The notes: generated by a model not told the origin, from the letters alone. DNA of 64,000 bases from Allium sativum (GCA_030737875.1 CM060910.1:249954427-250018426); one strand, 5' to 3'; positions 22,674-35,333 are shown, numbered from the stretch's first letter. Made by a program: numbers and translations.

Positions 22674-23239
22674 CCAGAATTCGAAAGGCATGTCTATTAG
22701 CTGAATGAATTCAACCATTTGAATTCTTAGTGTATGCACATTAATGACTAGGTGGTTAAAGAGTCGCAACCTTTCCAAATCTGACGGTTACTAATGCATG
22801 CGAATAGGCACTTCTACTTGCCTATAAATACACTACCTCAAAAAAAAAAGACAGAGCTGACCTTTCTGCTCGCATTACTTCTTCTTCTTCAAAGTAATCC
22901 TCTGATCTAGTTTCTGTAATCTACTTCAGTTCGTCAGAACTCCGTTTACTGGCACTACGCTGTGGAGTTGGTCCATTTTATCCTAGGAAACAAACTGCAA
23001 CTACGTCAATCAGTGCATACGACGGCAATATTGTTTCAAGGAAACAAAATATTTCTGGACTTGGACATTACTGGAAAAAGAATACTTTCCGTATATCTTT
23101 AATCTATTGCACAATCGGTTATGCTTTCTGCGATTATTATAAACATAGTTTAACGCGACAATTGTGGCATAAGTGAATAATACTGATAGTTGTCGTTGTC
23201 TGTTTGTAATACAATTGTGTATTTAAAATAGTTCTAACA
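22674..23239 (+). repeat. Element C 5' LTR, right part
   Basis: It matches 31352-31902 from CCAGAATTCGAAAGGCAT to GTTCTAACA with moderate divergence, starting exactly after the end of element B's LTR. It includes GCCTATAAATACACT (about 22830), a probable TATA region. The following 24 bp precede the gag ATG; I could not assign a primer-binding site. Confidence 0.85.
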
Positions 23240-23263
23240 AACTTGAAACAATATTTGTTGCAG

Positions 23264-23514
23264 ATGACGCAAAACAGCAACAGTGATTTTGCATCGATTC
23301 GGATGGTGACAAACGCTCCGCCAGCTCCTGTGCTTCCGATAATGACTCTGTCCCATGGAGAAAGGCCAATGAAATTCAATGGAATTAATTTCAACCGTTG
23401 GCAATAGAAAATGTTCTTTTATTTAACAACATTGAGCCTTGCCAAGTTTCTGACTGAAGAGGCTCCTATAGTAGACGAACTTGAACCTGATGCTACCAAA
23501 GTAGAGGCTCTGAC
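23264..23514 (+). pseudogene. Element C gag, first part
   Basis: ATG at 23264 (MTQNSNSDFASIR) opens a Copia gag frame with the RPMKFNGINFNRW motif. A TAG at about 23405 follows RWQ, and the same frame continues MFFYLTTLSLAKFLTEEAP up to VEALT, where the solo LTR begins. The frame resumes exactly after the second target copy at 26806, showing the LTR interrupted this gene. Confidence 0.82.
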
Positions 23515-26500
23515 TGTAACACCCCGAGAATTCTATAACTGTGAAATTCAAGAATTAAAGTATAATCAAATTCAAATCAAAGAACTAAGGGAAACGGGAT
23601 ACGCCATTGCGTTCGTCTCGGAAAAATACGCGAAATAGAGTCCGAGTTTTCGAAAAACGGAGTCCGTATGAAGAAGATATGGCCTTCGGAAGTTTTAAAT
23701 TAAATTTAAAATTCAAACAGAATAAAATAATTAAAAATCGGGCCCAGTGGGCCAGGGCGGATAAACACCCGCCTAGGCCACCCAGGTCGACTGGGCTGTC
23801 GACCTGGGCTACCCATGTCGACAGGGCTGTCGACAGCCCTGTCGACAGGGGTGTCGACCTGGTCGAGCCCAGTCAACCTGGCTGGCCAGGTCGGTGTGTG
23901 GTCGAATTTGTGTGGTCTGCTTTGTCACTAGGGCTAGGTGGCAAGTTTTGATTGGTCTCTCTAGCGAATGAATGGCTATGATCTAACCTAGCAACATTAA
24001 TGGTCCTAATCAATTCCTAACCTCTATATAAACAACCCTAGACTAAACCCTAATCTATTCATTCAAATTAAGAACATAGCCGCCATGTTGCTGAGGAACG
24101 ACAAAGAGTAGCCGCCAACTAGAGAGAGAATTAGAAAGAAAGTTCTAAAGCCTAAAGCAATTCAAGCAACCTAAAGCCAATCAATTCAACAAAGGAATCA
24201 TATCTCTTAATTAGAGAATTCGCCGCAACCATTGTAAGTAGAGTATTACTTTGGTATAAATAAACAACTGTGTTGATGTGTATGCTTGAATTGTGGCAAT
24301 GGAAGTAATTCATATTTGTGCGTTCTTATCAATTTATATACGTTTGGATATTCTTGAATTATGTTATTCATTATAAAGAACTACATGCGGTAGTTCTATG
24401 CAAATATACGTTTGGAATATTGCGCAAATTATGTAATCTATGTTGAAGCTACATGTATGTAGTTGAGTGAAATTCATGCAAGTTTGGGGCTTTGTTATTA
24501 TGTCGTCATGATGTATATTTTGTGCATAAATCATTTTGCAAGTAATTGAACAAGTTTGGTTGTTATAGTTCATATGAAACTATGTTGGAATTTTGACACC
24601 ATAATCCATGTATTAAGTCATGCTTTAGCAAAGTTATGAATATGGCTAGGCTCTGAATGATATTTGGCATAATTGAAATCTATGGTTAAGTCTATCTTGT
24701 TTAAAAGAATTATATGATGACATATGTGAGACATGGCTAGGTTAGACACAAAAATCCTTTTTTTGCAAGTTTAAAGCAAACACCATGATTAGGAATATTT
24801 ATGCATAAGTATATTTATACCATCGTTATGTGATTAGACTTAAACCATGATTAAGTTGAACTATGCTTTTGTTGGTAACAAAGTATCCCCTTTGTAAACA
24901 TGTAGAAACCTTATGAACATGACATGTTTATGTTTATGCCATGTTTATGCTAAAAGTATTTATGTCATGCTTATGTTTGACATTATGCTATGCTTATGCC
25001 AGAAATATTTACGACATGCTCATGTTTGACATTATGCCTAAAATAAGAATATAGGTTCATGTTGTAGTTAAACCTATGCAAGTTCACATGCTTTGATTCA
25101 TGTCACCTATGTTACCACTATGCAAGTACATCAATTTCTATTTTGTATTCCCAACGTCGTATTGCAAGTTCATGCGCTCACCTTCCCCTCTTTGTGTATA
25201 CGCCATAAGCCTCCCCTTTTCGCATGGCTAAATTGGGCTTTAAAAGGCTAAGCCCAATATATATATAAACGGACGTGTAAAACGGGGGAAAATAACGTTG
25301 GGTTAAAAATTAATTAATGAATGAAAATATAAAATAGAAGGGCCCAAATTCAAGTATGGGTTGGGCCCGTGATTGGTGTAACCTTTACACCATTAGCTTA
25401 ATAATGGGCCGCAAATATTTACATATAAATAAAGAAGAATGACAAGATATGTAAATGTAGAAAATACGATGTGTTTAACCCGAGGTTGGATTGAGTTGTG
25501 ATGTAAACCTGCCCGGAACCGCCCGGCTGTCCAGTAGTCACAACAATACCTATCCAATGTGGGAGGTTAAACATGGAGCCCAATAAGGACCCGAGGTTAG
25601 ACTGAGTTGTGGCGTAAGACTGCCCGGAACCAACCGGCAACAGGCAGCCACAACAATACCTGTCTAATGTGAGAGGTCAGGGCCTTAATAAGACAATTAA
25701 GGCTGAGTCAGGATTGTTAGGATTAAGTGGACTAAGACTTAATCAAAATGAAACATGTTAAACTAAACGGACTGGTGGGGGTTAGGTTAGAAACACTTAA
25801 CCAACTTAGCATGTTGGCTAGAGATAGAAAACCTAGTAACGGGGGACCCTTTTCAGCAGTAACCCTAAAAGGTGTATCATGATACCCTGAAACTAGGCAG
25901 GGTGGGGCACGATTACTGGGCTGATTGTAAGAGGTCAAAACGACGGCGGTGGTGTAGCAGTGTAGGTTCTAACGGAGTGCGGGCGTGCACACACTCCGGC
26001 GCAGAAAAATAAAGCACTGGGCACCAGTAGCATACCTGTGCATTCTAAGGTTGTGTCGGGCCGCTGCCATGGGACTTGATACACCCCATGGTGGGACCAG
26101 CATAGGTAACTACAGACATCGGGGGCCGTAAGACACATGTAACTATGCGAGTAGGAGCCGATCATCATTGAATGGATCACATCACCCTGGTTATGGGGTG
26201 TCAGTTGGAGACTAGTTTATATGGGATCAGAGATTAGCATGGGGTACGATGGTATATTCGACCCTAGACAACTTAACCAAGTTTATAGTGTTTGCCCACT
26301 TCTTGTTTATACTTATCATACCCAGTTCTTTATTCATAGACAAAGTAGTACTAGACTTACTCAGGCTTTATGTCTGACTCTATTTTTCTTTCGTCTTCTT
26401 TCTTCCGTTCCCCCCCCCCCCCCAGGTCCTCAGGGAGGGAACACAGCAGCTTGATCAGCCTTGACACCCAGCTTGAAGAAGAGAAATGTATTGCTTGGAC

Positions 26501-26805
26501 TTTCCTGTTTTGAACTATGGCTTTGGACAATCCACTATGGGGCTTTTGCAGTTTATCTACATTTTATTTGTGCTTCTTTAAATAATGTACTCAAGACAGA
26601 TTATGAAAGTGTTATGTTATGTTTTTGGAAAGGATGTCGTTGTAACACGTATTTGACTTTGTGAAATAAAGTTTGTTGTTCTTCCGCTGTTTACAAATAT
26701 GTGTTCTTATATCTGTCTTGTATATCTGTGACTTGTACTTATAAACCTCCACCAAAATTAGGGCATTCCCTTTGAGAGTGACCCTAACGGAGGTGGGGTG
26801 TTTCA
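23515..26805 (+). mobile_element. Solo LTR of the element A family (3291 bp) with target duplication CTGAC
   Basis: It begins TGTAACACCCC at 23515 and ends GTGTTTCA at 26805. It is the reverse-oriented counterpart of the A LTRs, with the GTCGAC block, TATA box (24024-24032), stem-loop (25884-25903) and duplicated motif present. It is more diverged from A than the A LTRs are from each other. CTGAC occurs at 23510-23514 and 26806-26810. Solo LTRs form by recombination between the two LTRs of one full insertion, so a complete A-type element once sat here. Confidence 0.95.
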
Positions 26806-27415
26806 CTGACTATCTGGACAAACTTAGACTTCATGTGCAAAAACTATATTCTGAATGGTCAAGATGATAGCCTCTACAATGTCTATTGTACTATTGCAAC
26901 ATCCAAGCAACTCTGGTTGGCTTTGGAAAAGAAGTACAAAACTGAAGATGCGGGCATGAAGAAAATCATTGCTGGAAAATTTCTTAACTTCAAAATGGCT
27001 GACTCAAAGACGGTGATAAGTCAAGCTAAAGAACTGCAACTTATCATCCGTCAACTAGAAGACGAAAAGATGACTCTTAGCGAGACTTTTCAAGTTGCCG
27101 CAACTATTGAGAAATTGCCTCCTTCTTGGAAGGACTTCAAAAATTACCTTAAGCACAAGCGTAAGGAAATGACAAATGGAAGATCTCATAGTTCGGCTAT
27201 GCATCGAGGAAGATAACTAAAATTATGAGAAAAATATTTCTCAGAATATTGTTGCCAATGCAAATTTTGTTGAGTCAGACAAGACTAATAAAAGAAAAAG
27301 GGAGAATGCTCCTAAGATGTCAAAGAAATTTCTGGGTTCTTGCGATAACTATGGGAAGAAGGGGCACAAGGCAGTCGAATGTCGTGCACCTAAAAAGAAG
27401 AAGTTAGAAGCAAAT
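26806..27415 (+). pseudogene. Element C gag, second part with degenerate zinc knuckle
   Basis: The frame continues from before the solo LTR through NLDFMCKNYILNGQDD, ELQLIIRQLEDEKMTLSETF and IEKLPPSWKDFKNYLKHKRK (Copia gag, UBN2-type). It breaks near 27200. A zinc knuckle follows in another frame at about 27337-27385 (CDNYGKKGHKAVEC), in which the second Cys is Tyr. This part would bind and package the element RNA. Confidence 0.8.
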
Positions 27416-27479
27416 ACAGCCGACGTTTCGAAAGGCAATTTCTGATCTTGATTTATGTGCAGTAATATCAGAATGCAAC

Positions 27480-27860
27480 CTTGTTGGTAACTCAAAGGAA
27501 TGGTTTGTAGATACCGGAGCCACTCGACACATAGATGCTAACAAGTGGAGGTTTACAACCTATAAAATTGCAATTGGTGCTGGACAACTTTTTATGGGCA
27601 ATTCTTCTACTTCAAAGGTCGAAGGCAAAGGAAAAGTTATGTTGAAACTGACTTCTGGAAAGGAACTGACTTTAAATGATGTTCTTCATGTTCCATAAAT
27701 TCGTAAGAACCTGATTTCAGGATGGTTTCTGAGCATGATTTCAAATTGACCTTTGAAGCTGATAAATTTTTGCTTTCCAAGAATGGAGTGCATGTGGAAG
27801 AGGATATGTGTGTGATGCTTTATTTAAAGCAAATGTAGCCACTATTGTACCACGCACTAA
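27480..27860 (+). pseudogene. Element C protease
   Basis: The translation shows [12 protein letters not shown] (about 27500-27530), the Copia aspartic protease active site [21 protein letters not shown] and LNDVLHVP follow, then a TAA at about 27697 and a damaged GAG pre-integrase region. No continuous frame remains. Confidence 0.72.
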
Positions 27861-27871
27861 TATGAATAAAA

Positions 27872-28875
27872 GTGAATTTTTTTTCTTATATTGTTGAATC
27901 TTCTAACATATGGCATTCTAGATTAGGGCATGTAAACTTTGATACAATGCGAAAATTAATTAATCTAGAATTTATACCAAAATGCAATATAGATTCAAAC
28001 TATAAATGTCAAGTTTGTGAAGAAGCAAAATTGACAAGAACCTCATTTCATCATGTTGAACGAGATAGCGAACCTCTAAAGTTAATACATACTGATGTAT
28101 GCGATTTGAAAATGTATCAAATTAGAGGTGGAAAATGGTACTTTATTACCTTCATTGATGATTGTACCAAATACTATCATGTATATCTCCTTAGAAGTAA
28201 GGATGAAGCATTCAAAATGTTTAAACAATATAAGGCAGAAGTTGAGAATCAACTCAAAAAGAAAATCAAATTTTTAAGAAGTGATAGAGGAGGAGAATAC
28301 AAGTCTCCATTTGAGGAATTTTGCACTGAGCGTAGAATTATACATCAAACTACAGCTCTGTATTCACCTCAATCCAATGGTATAGCCGAACGGAAAAATA
28401 GAACTCTCAAAGAAATGATGAATGCCTTACTAATTCACTCTGGCTTGCCAGATACGTTCTGGGGAGAAGCTATTCTTTTGGCAAATCGTATTTTAATAAA
28501 ATACCCCAAAAGAAAACATTTAAAACTCCTCATGAACTTTTGAAAAACAGACCACCATCCTACAAATATCTAACAGTGTGGGGATGTCTTGCCAAAGTCG
28601 AGGTACCAAAAACAAAGAAGGTAAAAATTGGACCAAAAACTATTGATTGTATTTCATTGGATATGCACAAAATAATGCCGCATATCGATTTTTGGTACAC
28701 AAATCCGAAATTGTTGATATTCATGAAAATACCATCACTGAGTCGAGAAATGCTAGATTTTTCAAACATATATTTCCCTTGAAACATAGTACAAAAAATC
28801 ATACACCTAAGAGACCAAGGGAAGATGAAGTTCCTTATAATTCTCTTAAGAATGCTGAACAAAATAACACTTAGC
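27872..28875 (+). pseudogene. Element C integrase
   Basis: A 223-residue stretch to 28543 has the HHCC finger (HSRLGH then CQVCEEAK), the first Asp in LIHTDVCDL, the second in LRSDRGGEY and the Glu in NGIAERKNR, so the DDE triad is kept. Frames shift near 28530 and 28645. The C-terminal part continues as YLTVWGCLAKVEVPK and YRFLVHKSEIVDI, ending near 28874. Integrase would insert the cDNA; the frameshifts make this copy inactive. Confidence 0.85.
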
Positions 28876-28989
28876 AAAGTAGTGCTAAACAACAAGTGAA
28901 GGAAACAAGAAAATGTAAAAGGTCAAGGACTTCAAAAACCTTTGGACCAGACTTCTATATATTTATGTTAAACGATGATCCATTGACAT

Positions 28990-29830
28990 AAAAACAAGCT
29001 ATGTCTTCCAGCGATGCCCCTTACTGGAAAGAGGCAATTAACAATGAGATTGAATCCACTATGTCCAACCATACATGGGAATTAGCTGATTTACCTCAAG
29101 AATGTAAGACCTTAGGCAATAAATGGATATTTAAAAAGAAATTGAAACCTGATGGTTCAAAAGACATGTACAAAGCTCGTCTGGTAGTCTAAGGATTTAG
29201 ACAAAAGGAAGACCTGGACTATTTCGATACATATTCAACTGTAACGAGGATAATGTCAATTAGAATGCTCATTGCAATTGCATCCATACATGAACGGATG
29301 TTAAAACTGCATTCTTGAATGTTGAACTAGAGGAGGAAATCTATATGAAACAATCTGAAGGGTTTCTAAGCTTAGAAAATGAGAATAAGGTTTGCAAACT
29401 GGTAAAATCACTTTATGGCCTTAAGAAAGCTCCAAAACAGTGGCATGAGAAGTTTGGTAATGCTATGTTATAAAATGGATTCATGATAAATGAATCAGAT
29501 AAATGTGTGTACATAAAACATACACATATTGGATATGTCATTGTTTGTTTTTATGTTGATGACCTATCGATCCTAGGCAATAACAGGGCCATAATAACAT
29601 CTACAAAGGATATGTTATCCCATAGGTTCGATATGAAAGACCTAGGACTAGCTGATATGTTATTGGGTGTAAAAATTCTGAGAGCACCACAGGGATATGC
29701 ATTATCCCAATCGCATTACATCACCAAAATACTTGAAAATATCAAGCAATATAATGTGACTATTATAAAATCACCAGTAGTAATGAACCAAAATTGGGTA
29801 AAGAACACTGGTGATGGTATCTACTAATTG
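28990..29830 (+). pseudogene. Element C reverse transcriptase
   Basis: From 29001 the Copia RT start is seen (YWKEAINNEIES, NKWIFKKKLKPDG, YKARLVV), followed by a stop, then GFRQKEDLDYFDTYS and KVCKLVKSLYGLKKAPKQW in broken frames. From 29483 a clean stretch contains the catalytic box YVDD (29552-29563, in CFYVDDLSILG) and RFDMKDLGLADMLLG. At least four stops or shifts separate the pieces. Confidence 0.85.
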
Positions 29831-30505
29831 GAATACTCCCATATACTGGGAAGTATCATGTATTTTATGAACTGTACTAGGCTTGATATCGCATATATTG
29901 TAAGCAAACTAGGTATTTTTACCAGCAATCTTGGTAAGCATCATTGGAAAGCGATAATCAGAGTTCTAGGATATCTAAAGTATATGAAGAGTTGTGATCT
30001 ATACTATGCAAATTGTCCTTCAATAGTGGAAGGATACAGTGACGCAAATTGGATCACTGGATCAAATGATACAAAGTCTACTAGTGGATACGTGTTCGCA
30101 TTAGGAAATGGAGCAATTTCATGGAAATCATCCAAACAGACTTGTATCGCTAAATCTACGATGGAATCAGAGTTTATTGCACTAGATAAGACTGCAGAAG
30201 AAGCAGAATGGATTCGAAGCTTCTTGGAAGACATTCCTAATTGGAGCAAACCTATGCCTCCAATATGTATACATTGTGATAGTCAATCAGTTATTGGAAG
30301 AGCTAATAGTACACTATACAATGGTAAATCTAGGCGTATTCATTGTAGACATAAAACGATAAGACAACTTCCGTCAAAGAGAGGTTATCAAATTAGATTA
30401 CATTCGATCTAAAGATAACTTAGCAGGTCCACTTAGAATAGGCCTCCCAAGGGAGAAAGTTCAAACCATATCGATGGGAATGGGGCTAAGGCCTATTGAC
30501 TAAAG
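29828..30505 (+). pseudogene. Element C RNase H and C-terminus
   Basis: A stretch from 29828 has [17 protein letters not shown] (end of RT), then RNase [53 protein letters not shown] and [14 protein letters not shown], covering the acidic residues of the Copia family. A frameshift near 30345 precedes [10 protein letters not shown] and GMGLRPID at the usual end of Copia pol. The 30510-31023 stretch is 3' untranslated sequence. Confidence 0.85.
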
Positions 30506-31034
30506 TTTTTTCTAAAACGGAAACACCACCTAGTTGACTGGAGATCCCAAGATCTCGGTTCAAAGGGACAATGAAGTTTAAGAGAGAAACTTGATGGCGT
30601 TGTTATTAACAAACCATTCTTATGATAAGTCAGTGCATTATATATTGGATAAGGATAAGTACTATTACTTTTAATGATGTCTGTATCTGAGGAATTTGAG
30701 AATAATCTTTTACAGAATCACCTACGTAAGTGCAAAGGCGCCGCTTCATATAGAATTATGAGGCAAAATTCTCTAAGCACTTATAAGACCAGGCAGGTGT
30801 TCAAGGCAAAAACGAACACATACAGAGAACGAAGGGATATAAGAAACATTTATCGTGTGTTATCTACTTTGGAATTACACAAAAGGCTTACAGTTCAAGG
30901 ACAGTCTATGTCTACTGATTCACGTGTGATTCAAATAGGTAATCACTAGGAAAATTCAAAGCCCATGTGCTACTTTAACTAATGCGATAAATGGTTCGTG
31001 AAACTAAGATTTATTGCTCATTCATGTGGGGGAT

Positions 31035-31902
31035 TGTTGGAAATGAATGAGCAAGAGAAGGGAATTTGGAAAGAAGAAGAGATAGCAACATATAAGTCCC
31101 AGATCATAAAAATATTAACACAATCTCTCCTAATATATTAGAAGCCAATAGGCTTATATAAAATAAAAGAAAGAGGGATTATATGGGAAGGTGTGGACTT
31201 GGACATGACATAATAATACATTAAAATGTCAAAGATTGGGCCTTAGGGCTTTTGGGGTCTCTTGATTGAATATGGCCAACTATTGCTGATTGGGCTAGTG
31301 CACTGAAACGAGTATTTTTTTCATAGAATTTTAAAGGTGTGTTCGTTCAGTCCAGAATTCGAAAGGCATATCTATTAGCTGAATGAATACAACTATTTGA
31401 ATTCTTAGCGTACGCACATTAATGAGCGGGCAGTTAAAGGGTTGCAACCTTTCCAATTCTGACGATTACTAATACATGCGAACAGGCTCTCCTCCTTGCC
31501 TATAAATACACTGCCCAAAAAAAAGACAGAGTTGACCTTTCTGCTTGCATTACTTCTTCAAAGTAATCCTCTGATCTAGTTTCTGTAATCTATTTCAGTT
31601 CGTTAGAACTCCGTTTGCTGGCACTACGCTGCGAAGTTGGTCCATTTTATCCTGGGAAACAAAATTGCAACCACGTCAACCAGTGCATACGATGACAATA
31701 TTGTTTCAAAGGAACAGAATATTTCTGCACTTGGACATTATTGGAAAAAGAATGCTTTCTATATATCTTTAAATCTATTGCACAATCGGTGGCGCTATCT
31801 ATGATTAGTGTAAACACAGTTTGACGCGACAATTGTGCCATAATTGAATAATATTGATTGTTTTTTTTGTAATACAATTGTGTATTTACAACAGTTCTAA
31901 CA
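31035..31902 (+). repeat. Element C 3' LTR (868 bp)
   Basis: It starts TGTTGGAAATG after a purine tract (ATGTGGGGGAT, 31024-31034) and ends GTTCTAACA. TG/CA ends and the match to 22674-23239 define it. TATAAATACACTG at about 31501 is a likely core promoter. Confidence 0.85.
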
Positions 31903-32676
31903 AAATCTAAGTCTCATATTGACAACAGAGATTATACATTTTCATCTCAAACCCATCTTCAAAATTATAGACGTACGATAATGAAACTACAGCAGCAACT
32001 ATAACATATAATTCAGTACCTGTATTCATAAAGAAATACAATTGACAGTAGTACCTTGATAGATATACAATTTGGCAGAATTATCCACTGCTTAATATCA
32101 TATAACAGTTATCGTTCGCTGCCTAATAACATACACTAGCCACATACAGAGCACTAATTTATACAGCAGCCATCATACAAAATATGAAATATAACCATTT
32201 TACCTGAGTATTATAATTTGCAGCCTAAGCTATCATAGTAGCCTAAGCTATCATTCAACATGAGTAATACACATATTAATATATTCGCCACCGAATATAC
32301 TATACAACTATCCAGCCTAACAGTAGTACAATGTGCATCCTACCTACAACTTGCATTAACGATATAGAGCAACTACATCAGCAAAATTAAATTAATGCAT
32401 TAATATAAAAGACAAAAATAATGTCATTTGCTGAACTAAAAATAGTATTTGGAAAGGCATAAAGTAGTTTGTTTTATACATGCAAATTTGAACCAAAGCA
32501 TATGCAAATTATTTGAACTAAAACTGTTAAACTTTGAAATCTGAACTAAAACCGAATTAAATAGTGAAATCTAAACAAAAAAATATGCAAATCTGAAACA
32601 CATAAACTAAAATCTGGACCAAGTAGTTTGAAGAAGAAAGTATGTTGTATGTTTTTTTTATGATAACGTACATGAT
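31903..32676. other. AT-rich DNA between Copia element C and the TRIM
   Basis: No gene is recognised. There is a short direct repeat of CAGCCTAAGCTATCAT-type sequence at about 32220-32256 and several AAATCTGAACTAAAA-like short repeats at 32520-32620. It may be the original target DNA or an older unidentified element. Confidence 0.5.
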
Positions 32677-33123
32677 TGTAACAACCCGCACCTCCGTTCA
32701 TGCAAGATATTTTCCTTAGCTTAGCCACCGTATAGGCGTGGGGTCTTGTTTCCGAAAACGCCTCGGCGTTAGTAAGAGAAGGGCTCTACTATATATGTAC
32801 CCACTTCACACAGGGTTCCACGATGTGGGACTTAGGGGTGTTACATTTTCCCTCGTATAGAGCTCAATGCCCTCGTTGGCTCACAAACACCTCACCCAGG
32901 CGTTGTGGTTCACACCGGAGCCACAATTCCGGCTGGGTATTGGCTCTGATACCACTGTAACAACCCGCACCTCCGTTCATGCAAGATATTGTCCCCAACT
33001 TAGCCACTGTATAGGTGTGGGGTTTTGTTCCTCAAAAGGCCTCGGCGTTAGTAAGAGATGGGCTATACTATATAAGTATCCACTTCACACAAGCTTACAG
33101 AATGTGGGACTTATGGTGTTACA
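32677..33123 (-). mobile_element. TRIM retrotransposon (447 bp) with target duplication ATGAT
   Basis: Two near-identical LTRs of 169 bp (32677-32845) and 168 bp (32956-33123) start TGTAACAACCC and end GTGTTACA on the plus strand. They flank 110 bp with no coding capacity. On the minus strand the right LTR is followed after one base by GGTATCAGAGCC-type primer-binding sequence (32943-32954), and the left LTR is preceded by a purine tract (about 32846-32856), so the element reads on the minus strand. ATGAT flanks it at 32672-32676 and 33124-33128. TRIMs are non-autonomous and copied by proteins of other elements (family knowledge). Confidence 0.9.
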
Positions 33124-33306
33124 ATGATGCACTTGAAATTTGATGCTAGCAAAGATGAAACTCGCGCTTTATTCATGTATTGCCTTCATTTTGGAATGGA
33201 TGATCTTCTGTTGATGCTTCATAGTTTCCACTTTGATTTAGATCAAGGCATCTTGTGTTATAGGTCTCAATGTGTGGAATACGAAGAAAAACAGTTCAAT
33301 GTTTAA
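33124..33306 (+). other. Small unassigned reading frame next to the TRIM
   Basis: A 60-codon frame (MMHLKFDASKDETRAL..., ending EEKQFNV) starts inside the TRIM target copy and is followed by about 110 bp resembling a 3' untranslated end. I do not recognise it. It could be the last exon of a degraded host gene or an older transposon into which the TRIM inserted, or chance. Confidence 0.25.
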
Positions 33307-33669
33307 TTTATTCCCCCTTAGTTTTAGTCGTGAGTTTTGATCATGGAATGATTTTGTACTTATTCAGCGTTGTAAGGCTTTATATAAGCCCACCTTAAGT
33401 TAATGAATAGTCAAGATTGAAAGCTACTTTGCAGTCTACTAATTCAGTTTTATAGTGGCATTAAACGATCCAATTTGATGCAAAATGTCTCTAAAAACTG
33501 TTTGGATAGGCATATGCATAGTTAGGTATTGTTCAAGTTCTTGTTGGCGAGGATTAGATGGTCACATCAATTGATACAGCGGTTGAGTAGACTGACATGA
33601 GAGCTGCGAATTACAATTAAAAAGTTGTTGAAATGGTTGATCGCATGGTTACGGGACCTGATATGGTAG

Positions 33670-34270
33670 CTAAGACGGAAAATATGTTGGTTGTACGTAT
33701 GGTCGATTAAGGAGTTGTTGGACTTGACTTGATGGGCGTTGTAATAGTTGAGTATGAGGTTGAGGGGCTTGACTTGATTGGCGTAGTAATGGTTGAGCAG
33801 GTGCTAAAAATAACTGAGCAGGTGCTGAAAACAACTGACCAGGTGCTGAAAATGAATGAGTAGGTGGTTGCAAGATTTGACTTGGTGATTGTACAAAAGG
33901 CTAATAGAAGCGTTGCAGAGTTTGATCAGACAGTTATTTATTCATCCATAATTGTTGGATTGTGCTTTGGAGACTATTATAGTTAGTTGAAATAAACAAG
34001 TTAGATACTGCCAATTGCAATTACCTTTCAACTATCGATTTAAGTTCAGTTGTTAACGTCGTGCTAGTGGACATGATTGGTAGCTTTTAATTTACTCAAT
34101 CCGATAACAATTTGGCTTGAAATTTTTTATTCAATATGGTACTCGATAAGGTGCTTCGTACACTCTACCCCTTATAAATCCTTCATATGACTTAATCCAT
34201 AGTTTTGGATTCCATACGTTTTCATCTTCTTGTAGATCAGCCTTTTTCTTCATGTATGTTTCCTAAAAAG
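33670..34270 (-). pseudogene. Possible plant transposon accessory-protein relic (Transposase_24-like) with P/Q-rich tail
   Basis: On the minus strand from about 34263, a short frame reads KKKADLQEDENVWNPKLW, then EGFIRGRVYEAP before a stop. The W..W plus GRVYE pattern resembles the conserved block of plant Transposase_24-type proteins found in CACTA elements (recalled pattern, not searched). Further on, a 67-residue frame (33873-33670) is rich in Pro, Gln, Ser and Ala, with repeats of a FSAPGQL/APAQL type. Both lie on the same strand. The assignment is tentative. Confidence 0.35.
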
Positions 34271-35333
34271 TGAAGGAGCACGACATCATAATCTAGAATA
34301 TATTATACACATGATTTAATATAAAAAAAACTTTATTTAGTTGTACCAAATGTTACTGTATAGGATTTAGCTACTTAATAATTTAGCAATTATATTATTA
34401 TGTCGATTTCTAGAAAAATACAATCCAAAATATTTAGTGGAGTGTTCACGTATGATAGCAACTTTCTTTTATGCATTTTTTTAAGTTCAAATTTAGAGAT
34501 TCAACATGGGAATATATGAAATGAACACCAACAAAAATATTGTTGATAACTCGACAATACAAGAAACATTGTTATTTCTGACAAGAGGGGCTGACAGCTT
34601 TCATCGGCTCATTTCCGACGGCTATCGACAGGCCATCGGCGACCGACGGAAGCCGTCAAATATAATAGAATTATACAGCAGTCGATCCCTTTCTTCCCCA
34701 ATTCCCCAACTCATTTCTCCATTTCCAGCATACAGGTTTCAAACCATAGCATCCCCAAATTCGAAGTTTTTGCCTCCAAACACAGATTTCTAGGCATAGG
34801 ATCTCTACGGCCTCAATTCAGACCTCTAGAGCATCTAATTTGATGTATAAGCTCTTGTTTTGCATAAAAATTAAGTTTTTACCTAAATCTATATTTGTTT
34901 GTATTAGGAAATTAGGTTTATATATTGATTGCAAGTGTGTCTAAAGCGTTGTAGTGAATTATACCATCCTATTATGTTCATATTTAATGTGATATAGTGA
35001 AAGTATAAATTTTATGTGTGATGTTTGTTTATTTGTGTATATGTCCCCATAGCGTGGTTTTCTCCATTATATAATTGTGGTTATTTGTGTGTGTGTATGC
35101 ATCTATGTGTACGTGTGATTCTTGCATTGTTTTAGTTGATAAAGGTAAAACTAAATGTGAATTAGGAATAGTACCTTGTGCACATCTAATTGGCTAATGT
35201 CCCCTAGAGTGTTTTTGGCTCCGCCCAAGTGTTGTATATTATCGTTATATAAATAGTCGTTTTTTGTTAAAAAAAAGACCATTTGTATTCATCTAGTACA
35301 AAATTTGTTGGATTTGTCCTTGTATTGGACAAG

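Larger units (their letters stand above)
22674..31902 (+). mobile_element. Ty1/Copia element C, interrupted by B and by a solo LTR
   Basis: Order on the plus strand is partial 5' LTR, gag (split by the solo LTR at 23515-26805), zinc knuckle, protease, integrase, RT, RNase H, polypurine tract and 3' LTR (31035-31902). Integrase before RT is diagnostic of Ty1/Copia. Many stops and frameshifts are present, so it is a dead copy. The first about 317 bp of its 5' LTR are missing because element B inserted there. Five bases after the 3' LTR (AAATC, 31903-31907) should be the target duplication, but the partner is off the window. Confidence 0.9.

Noticed and set aside
34506..34793. 95-codon plus frame crossing the CACTA terminus
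   Set aside because: It runs through the terminal and subterminal repeats of the transposon and matches no transposase domain.
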